A DNA stretch of 7,204 nt from Pseudomonadota bacterium (GTDB lineage: Bacteria > Pseudomonadota > Gammaproteobacteria > DAOUQR01), in assembly GCA_030625525.1 (NCBI GenBank), contig DAOUQR010000052.1, forward strand, positions 1 to 7,204. The letters are read 5' to 3'. The translations under genes were made by a program, and so were the position numbers. Each line of letters opens with the position of its first letter. Position 1 is the first letter of the stretch. This document shows, piece by piece, positions 1-4,329 of this stretch. The notes below the pieces were generated by a model, which saw only the letters and a program-made list of their open reading frames with translations, was not told where the DNA came from and searched no databases.

Positions 1-1127
1 CGTTGTATATTTTCGATTAATCCGAATCTTAAAAATTCATCGCCGGCCTCACCAAAACCAATACCCGGTGACGCGGCAACTTTCGCTTCTTGCAATAACA
101 TTTTTGTAAATTCGAGTGATCCGAGATGACGATAAGCTTCGGGTATTTTAGCCCAGACAAACATCGTCGCTTTGGGGACTTCAACAGGCCAATCCAATTG
201 AGCTAAGCCCTCACATAAGACATCACGGCGCTCTTGATAGCGTCCGCATATTTCAGCCACACAATCTTGTGGACCTTCGAGCGCAGCAATCGCAGCCACT
301 TGAATCGGTGTAAACATGCCGTAATCTAAATAGGATTTAATGCGTGCGAGTGCAGCAATCAATGTCGGATTACCACAAACAAACCCCACTCGCCAACCCG
401 GCATATTATAAGTTTTGGAGAGTGAATAGGTTTCTACAGCAATGTCTTTGGCATGCGGTACTTGAAGAATGGATGGCGGTTGATAGCCATCAAAGGTAAT
501 TTCTGCATAAGCAATATCATGGATCACCCAAACTTGGTGGTGTTTAGCCAAATCAACGATTTGTTCAAAAAACTCCAGGCTGACACACTGTGTTGTTGGG
601 TTTGCAGGAAAACTAATCACAATCGCTTTCGGTTTTGGCCACGTGTTTTCGAGATTTTTTTTAATATCCTCTAAAAACTGTTGCTCATCAATTAAAGGTA
701 CTTGCTTAATTGCCGCACCGGCGATCACAAACCCAAAATAATGCACGGGATAACAGGGATTCGGCACAATCACCGTATCCCCTGGCCCCGTCATCGCTAA
801 CGCTAAATGCGCCAAGCCTTCTTTCGAGCCAATCGTTACAATGGCTTCAGTTTCAGGATTTAAATCCACATTGAACTTACGTTCATACCATTGTGTGATC
901 GCTAGACGTAATCGAGGGATCCCCCGAGAAGTCGAATAGCGGTGTGTATCCGGACGCTTTGCGGCTTCAATGAGCTTATCAACGATGTGTTCCGGTGTCG
1001 GCTGCTCTGGATTGCCCATACCGAAATCAATGATATCCTCGCCCCGCATACGCGCGGCCATTTTCATTTCATTGGTTATATTAAAAACATAAGGCGGGAG
1101 ACGCTTAATCCGTTGAAATTCATCCAT
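1..1127 (-). CDS. alaC: Alanine aminotransferase AlaC-type (PLP-dependent, class I/II), C-terminus cut by window edge
   Basis: Partial gene: 375 codons plus two bases are visible, and roughly 35 residues of C-terminus should lie beyond position 1 (E. coli AlaC is about 412 residues). Enzymes of this type transfer the amino group of glutamate to pyruvate, giving alanine in the cytoplasm, with pyridoxal phosphate as cofactor. The translation begins [20 protein letters not shown] and continues with [57 protein letters not shown] and HDIAYAEI. The fold-type I cofactor site is [15 protein letters not shown], with the Schiff-base lysine at residue 238. [25 protein letters not shown] and [22 protein letters not shown] follow. 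These blocks match my memory of E. coli AlaC closely and in order. The ATG at 1127-1125 is chosen because GGTGAG (1138-1133) lies five bases upstream and the protein starts at the conserved RLPPYVF block. It is divergent from the gene at 1194. A related aminotransferase such as DapL or AspC is less likely given the AlaC-specific blocks. Confidence 0.93.
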   Translation of the reverse strand, partial: MDEFQRIKRLPPYVFNITNEMKMAARMRGEDIIDFGMGNPEQPTPEHIVDKLIEAAKRPDTHRYSTSRGIPRLRLAITQWYERKFNVDLNPETEAIVTIGSKEGLAHLALAMTGPGDTVIVPNPCYPVHYFGFVIAGAAIKQVPLIDEQQFLEDIKKNLENTWPKPKAIVISFPANPTTQCVSLEFFEQIVDLAKHHQVWVIHDIAYAEITFDGYQPPSILQVPHAKDIAVETYSLSKTYNMPGWRVGFVCGNPTLIAALARIKSYLDYGMFTPIQVAAIAALEGPQDCVAEICGRYQERRDVLCEGLAQLDWPVEVPKATMFVWAKIPEAYRHLGSLEFTKMLLQEAKVAASPGIGFGEAGDEFLRFGLIENIQ

Positions 1128-1132
1128 TTTTG

Positions 1133-1138
1133 CTCACC
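1133..1138 (-). promoter_or_regulatory. Shine-Dalgarno site of alaC
   Basis: The minus strand reads GGTGAG five bases before the ATG at 1127-1125. This is a good partial match to AGGAGG at usable spacing. It supports the chosen alaC start. Confidence 0.6.
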
Positions 1139-1139
1139 A

Positions 1140-1157
1140 ATAAATGCTATAATTTAT
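1140..1157. repeat. AT-rich inverted repeat, 6-bp arms
   Basis: ATAAAT (1140-1145) and ATTTAT (1152-1157) are exact reverse complements separated by six bases, and they enclose most of the extended -10 element. In a region this AT-rich such a repeat can occur by chance. It touches the left end of the stronger palindrome at 1157-1170. Confidence 0.35.
1145..1153 (+). promoter_or_regulatory. Extended -10 promoter element for the Mth938-family gene
   Basis: The plus strand reads TGCTATAAT, a perfect extended -10 (TG, one base, TATAAT). No good -35 hexamer sits 16-18 bases upstream (1125-1130 is CATTTT), but extended -10 promoters often work without one. Transcription would start near 1160, leaving a leader of about 34 bases before the ATG at 1194. 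A second TATAAT at 1162-1167 lies inside the palindrome and has no convincing -35. The assignment is by motif only. Confidence 0.5.
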
Positions 1158-1170
1158 CGATTATAATCGA
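1157..1170. promoter_or_regulatory. Perfect 14-bp palindrome between divergent genes; candidate operator with -10 hexamers on both strands
   Basis: TCGATTATAATCGA is its own reverse complement over 14 bases, and the symmetry breaks at 1156/1171. It contains TATAAT on the plus strand (1162-1167) and TATAAT on the minus strand (1165-1160). It also spans the start point expected from the extended -10 at 1145-1153. A symmetric site in this place is what a dimeric regulator acting on both genes would need. It could equally be two overlapping -10 boxes that are symmetric by accident. No known operator consensus was recognised. Confidence 0.45.
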
Positions 1171-1186
1171 ATTCGTTGTGAGTAAA
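1160..1186 (-). promoter_or_regulatory. Candidate promoter for alaC
   Basis: On the minus strand TTTACT (1186-1181, four of six matches to TTGACA) is followed after 15 bases by a perfect TATAAT (1165-1160). Fifteen bases is shorter than the optimal 17, and the alternatives at 16 or 17 bases match less well. Transcription would begin near 1153, giving a short leader that includes the alaC Shine-Dalgarno site. The -10 shares its bases with the palindrome and overlaps the opposing TATAAT. Confidence 0.4.
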
Positions 1187-1193
1187 AGACATT

Positions 1194-1565
1194 ATGGAAC
1201 TTTGTTTAGAAAATTCTGATGGCCACACCATTAAAGCCTATAATAATGGAATAATATCTATCGGAGATAATAATTTTGATAAAAGTCTAATTGTGTCCGT
1301 GAATCAAATCATTACTGAATGGCCACCGAATTGTTTTGATGAGTTAACACTTGAGCACTGTCAAACATTGCTGGATTTAAACCCCGAGTTAGTTTTGCTC
1401 GGTACCGGTGAAACGCAGCATTTCCCCCACCCTACTCTACTGGAATTATTTTTAGGCAATGGAATTGGCTTTGAATGCATGAATACCGCAGCGGCTTGCC
1501 GAACTTACAATGCATTGATCAGCGACCAACGCAATGTTGTCGCGGGCTTGATACTTACAACATGA
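1194..1565 (+). CDS. Mth938-like / DUF498 (NDUFAF3-family fold) small protein
   Basis: A complete 123-residue protein, the normal size for the single-domain Mth938/DUF498 family, with no signal peptide or membrane segment. Family hallmarks are the buried strand and glycine turn LVLLGTG (66-72), the FPHP motif (77-80) and the long signature GIGFECMNTAAACRTYN (90-106). The C-terminal VVAGLIL strand follows. The N-terminus (MELCLENSDGHTIKAYNNG) fits the usual start, so the ATG at 1194 is kept. Its Shine-Dalgarno is weak (GTGAG at 1178-1182, 11 bases away). Human relatives are AAMDC and the complex I assembly factor NDUFAF3. The bacterial role is not established and I assign none. The gene is divergent from alaC. 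Its last 11 bases overlap the end of lpxK on the other strand, and I see no terminator after it. Family assignment is strong; function is unknown. Confidence 0.9.
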   Translation: MELCLENSDGHTIKAYNNGIISIGDNNFDKSLIVSVNQIITEWPPNCFDELTLEHCQTLLDLNPELVLLGTGETQHFPHPTLLELFLGNGIGFECMNTAAACRTYNALISDQRNVVAGLILTT

Positions 1566-2568
1566 ATTCACCGAGACAGGCCGACCCTAATTTTTTATCG
1601 AGCTTCATAATTATATGCTCATCAAACTCGAGTGATAATTTTGCATTAACTGGCAAATACCAGAATCGCTTATCAGCAATGGATTGACATTTCACCGCAT
1701 CTTTTTCTGTCATCAAAATGATGTCACTGTTTATTTTATTGAAATCACTGGCTTGGTAAGCATAATGATCCGGAAAAATAATGGGGTGGGATTTAATATT
1801 CGCAGCCGTTAAGGAATCGAAAAACCGTTGCGGATTACCGATGCCCGCTATGGCCGTCATTGATTTATTATGAAATTCATTGAGCGGCTTTCGCTCTTGA
1901 GTGAGCAGATTAATGCAATCATTGGCTTGCAGCGACATACCGTATTCGCCTTTTTTCGCAGCGCCATTGCAGACTTTAAAAAATATGGACTCCGCACGTT
2001 CTGCAGGTTCGCGCAGTGGTCCTGCTGGCAGGCAATAACCATTTCCAAAACGACGTTGGCCGTCTATCACTAAAATTTCTAAATCACGTGCCAGAGCATA
2101 ATGCTGAAGACCATCATCACTAATAATAATATCGACCGGATAATGTTGGAGTAAAAAATCAATCCCACGTGATCGGACCGGATCAACGACCATTGGACTA
2201 TTGGTTCGTCGTGTAATTAATACCGCTTCATCCCCTACTTCATGAGGTCGGCTCTGAGTCGTCACTAAACAGGGATGTTTTGTTTTTCCACCGTAACCGC
2301 GACTAATTATTCCCGGTGTATAACCATGCGACTGTAATAACAGGGCTAAATGAATCACTAGGGGTGTTTTACCACTGCCGCCAACGGTTAGATTACCCAC
2401 AATAATAACGGGAACCGGAGCTTTGTAGATTTTTTTATTTGTTAAAGAATGTTTGCGCCTTTTCGTGACAATCTTTTTATAAAGATAGGTCGCGGGTAAT
2501 AAAATTTTTGCATACGGGTTGGGCTCATACCATAAATAATTAGCGAGGCGAGATAACAGTGCCGACAT
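1555..2568 (-). CDS. lpxK: Tetraacyldisaccharide 4'-kinase (lipid A 4'-kinase)
   Basis: A complete 337-residue protein, close to the E. coli LpxK length of about 328. LpxK transfers phosphate from ATP to the 4' position of the tetraacyl disaccharide, forming lipid IVA at the cytoplasmic face of the inner membrane. After a hydrophobic N-terminal segment (about 22-31) that would sit at the membrane come PVPVIIVGNLTVGGSGKTP (51-69, P-loop with Lys67) and ISRGYGGK (88-95). Next are VGDEAVL (111-117, carrying the Asp of the family's catalytic region), DDGLQH (151-156), GIGNPQRFF (242-250), FPDHYAY (265-271) and MTEKDAVKC (286-294). All are standard LpxK blocks in the expected order. The ATG at 2568-2566 directly follows the msbA stop codon and has no strong Shine-Dalgarno, which suggests translational coupling. 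The 3' end overlaps the convergent Mth938-family gene by 11 bases. Trm112-like and kdsB genes, which often follow lpxK, are absent here. Confidence 0.96.
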   Translation of the reverse strand: MSALLSRLANYLWYEPNPYAKILLPATYLYKKIVTKRRKHSLTNKKIYKAPVPVIIVGNLTVGGSGKTPLVIHLALLLQSHGYTPGIISRGYGGKTKHPCLVTTQSRPHEVGDEAVLITRRTNSPMVVDPVRSRGIDFLLQHYPVDIIISDDGLQHYALARDLEILVIDGQRRFGNGYCLPAGPLREPAERAESIFFKVCNGAAKKGEYGMSLQANDCINLLTQERKPLNEFHNKSMTAIAGIGNPQRFFDSLTAANIKSHPIIFPDHYAYQASDFNKINSDIILMTEKDAVKCQSIADKRFWYLPVNAKLSLEFDEHIIMKLDKKLGSACLGEFML

Positions 2569-4329
2569 TTATGCAACGTCCCGGTTGTCTTGCTGATTAA
2601 ATTGCAGTTGGTATAAACGTGAATAATCACCGGCTTTGCTTAACAATGTTTTATGATCACCGGTTTCAACAATATGACCCTCATCTAAAACAACAATCTT
2701 ATCAGCATGCTCAATCGTCGATAAACGATGTGCAATCACTAAGGTGGTGCGATCGCGCATGACTCGCGTCAGTGCTGATTGAATTAAACGCTCAGATTCC
2801 GTATCCAAGGCTGAAGTCGCTTCATCTAAAATAATAATCGGTGCATCTTTTATAATGGCACGAGCAATGGCAATTCGTTGACGTTGACCACCGGATAACA
2901 AAACGCCATTTTCACCGACGATTGTATTAAAACCTTTAGGTAAGTTTTCAATAAACTCAAATGCATTTGCTGCTTTTGCCGCATTTAAAATATCTTCCAT
3001 CGTCACTTTATCGGACATACCATAAGCAATATTATTGGCGATCGTGTCGTTAAACAGAGTAATGTTCTGTGTCACGATTGCAATTTGACGACGCAAACTT
3101 TCCAACGTCAATTCATTGATCGGGGTGTCATCAATTAAAATTGAACCGTCAGTAATATCATAAAAACGCGGCAATAAACTCACAAACGTTGACTTCCCAC
3201 TGCCGGAGCGACCCACAAAAGCAACCGTGGTATTCGGCTCAATATCGAGATTAATATTTTTTAAGACTGTTTTTTCTGGTGTGTATGCAAAATTCACGTT
3301 TTGGTAACTGATTTTTCCTGTCACACGTTTGCAATCAACACGCCCCTGATCGTGCTCAAGCGTTTCATCTAAAAAATCAAACACGCTTTTTGCACCAGCT
3401 AAACCGCGTTGAATCACACTGTTCACCGTGGTTAAATTTTTCATCGGCTTAATTAACTGCAACATCGCCGCTGTAATTGAGACAAAGCCACCAGCAGTCA
3501 CAACAATAACCGTTGATAATTTGATTGCCATTAAAGCAATGGCAGACGTGCCTATAGCAATAACGATTTGCACACCCGAGACATTCAAGGCTTTAGTGAT
3601 AGCTACTTTCATATCTTTGGAACGACTGTTTTCGATTGCCTGATCAAATTTATTTTGTTCATAACTTTGCCCGCCAAAGATTTTGACGACACGGTAGTTT
3701 TCAATATTTTCTTCAGCAATGGACGTCACATCACCCATAGCATTTTGTACTTGATGGCTCACACGTCGAATACGTTTATTAGTGACTTGTACAATCACAC
3801 CAATAATCGGGATCGTAATTAAAAACAAGGCCGTTAAACGCCAATTAATCATAAACATCACGGTCAACAAACCAACCACTAAACAAAATGATTGCACAAA
3901 CGTCGTTAAGGCATCCGCACTGACTTGAGAAATTTGTTCAACATCATAAAGCAGCCGTGATAACAATTGACCTGACGTCACGCGATCATAATACTTGGCT
4001 GGCAACACTAAAAACTGCGCAAAGACTTTTTGTCGAAAAACTTTCACCACACTTCGCGCCACCCAAGTCATGCAATAACCGGCTGTCGAATTAATAATGC
4101 CGCGCATCGAAATCCCGATTAAGACCAACAACGGTATCCACTGAACAAACGACAAATCTTTATCGATAAAACTTTTATTCAAAAAGGGTTTAATGGCGTA
4201 GGTAAACCCCGCATCAATACTCGAATAAAACATATTCGCAACCAAACCCATTAATAGCACGGGCCAAAAAGGTTTAACTGTTTGCCATACTCGTTTACTG
4301 AGTATCAGCGATGACGTCTGTGTTTGCAT
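2569..4329 (-). CDS. msbA: Lipid A export ABC transporter, ATP-binding/permease protein MsbA
   Basis: A 586-residue half-transporter, matching the roughly 582 of E. coli MsbA. As a homodimer it uses ATP to flip lipid A-core from the inner to the outer leaflet of the inner membrane. The N-terminal half holds the ABC exporter membrane domain (about residues 20-310), including the YYDRVTSGQLLSRL coupling region near 113-126. The nucleotide-binding domain shows Walker A GRSGSGKST (373-381), the Q-loop in VTQN (Gln421), an X-loop plus signature ENGVLLSGGQRQR (473-485), Walker B IIILDEATSALD (Asp502, Glu503) and the switch histidine in AHRLST (His534). The ENGVLLSGGQRQR wording and the next-door lpxK favour MsbA over a generic multidrug ABC exporter. 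I chose the ATG at 4329-4327 because AAGGA (4343-4339) lies nine bases before it. An upstream TTG at 4335 would be only three bases from that site. The gene overlaps the RND permease by 35 bases and abuts lpxK. Confidence 0.96.
   Translation of the reverse strand: MQTQTSSLILSKRVWQTVKPFWPVLLMGLVANMFYSSIDAGFTYAIKPFLNKSFIDKDLSFVQWIPLLVLIGISMRGIINSTAGYCMTWVARSVVKVFRQKVFAQFLVLPAKYYDRVTSGQLLSRLLYDVEQISQVSADALTTFVQSFCLVVGLLTVMFMINWRLTALFLITIPIIGVIVQVTNKRIRRVSHQVQNAMGDVTSIAEENIENYRVVKIFGGQSYEQNKFDQAIENSRSKDMKVAITKALNVSGVQIVIAIGTSAIALMAIKLSTVIVVTAGGFVSITAAMLQLIKPMKNLTTVNSVIQRGLAGAKSVFDFLDETLEHDQGRVDCKRVTGKISYQNVNFAYTPEKTVLKNINLDIEPNTTVAFVGRSGSGKSTFVSLLPRFYDITDGSILIDDTPINELTLESLRRQIAIVTQNITLFNDTIANNIAYGMSDKVTMEDILNAAKAANAFEFIENLPKGFNTIVGENGVLLSGGQRQRIAIARAIIKDAPIIILDEATSALDTESERLIQSALTRVMRDRTTLVIAHRLSTIEHADKIVVLDEGHIVETGDHKTLLSKAGDYSRLYQLQFNQQDNRDVA

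Noticed and set aside
453..674. Plus-strand open frame of 73 codons
   Set aside because: Lies wholly antisense inside alaC, encodes a composition-driven sequence with no recognisable domain and has no ribosome site.
942..1166. Plus-strand open frame of 74 codons running into the intergenic region
   Set aside because: Antisense to the well-conserved N-terminus of alaC, and it runs through the promoter elements and palindrome. No family resemblance.
1589..1627. T-run near 1591-1596 and GAGC/GCTC pairing downstream of the Mth938-family stop as a terminator
   Set aside because: No stable stem precedes the T-run. The GAGC/GCTC pair lies after it, has only four base pairs and a long AT-rich loop, and sits inside lpxK coding sequence.
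1475..1687. Plus-strand 70-codon frame crossing the end of the Mth938-family gene
   Set aside because: Out of frame with a solid family member and then antisense to lpxK; the protein has no recognisable features. It is not evidence of a frameshift, since the 123-residue protein is already full length.
1857..2630. Several short open frames within and around lpxK on both strands (1857-2048, 1870-2073, 2442-2630)
   Set aside because: They are shadows of lpxK and the msbA end, which have continuous conserved motifs in one frame.
3428..3822. Overlapping plus-strand frames antisense to msbA
   Set aside because: No domain or ribosome site; fully explained as the complement of the MsbA membrane domain.
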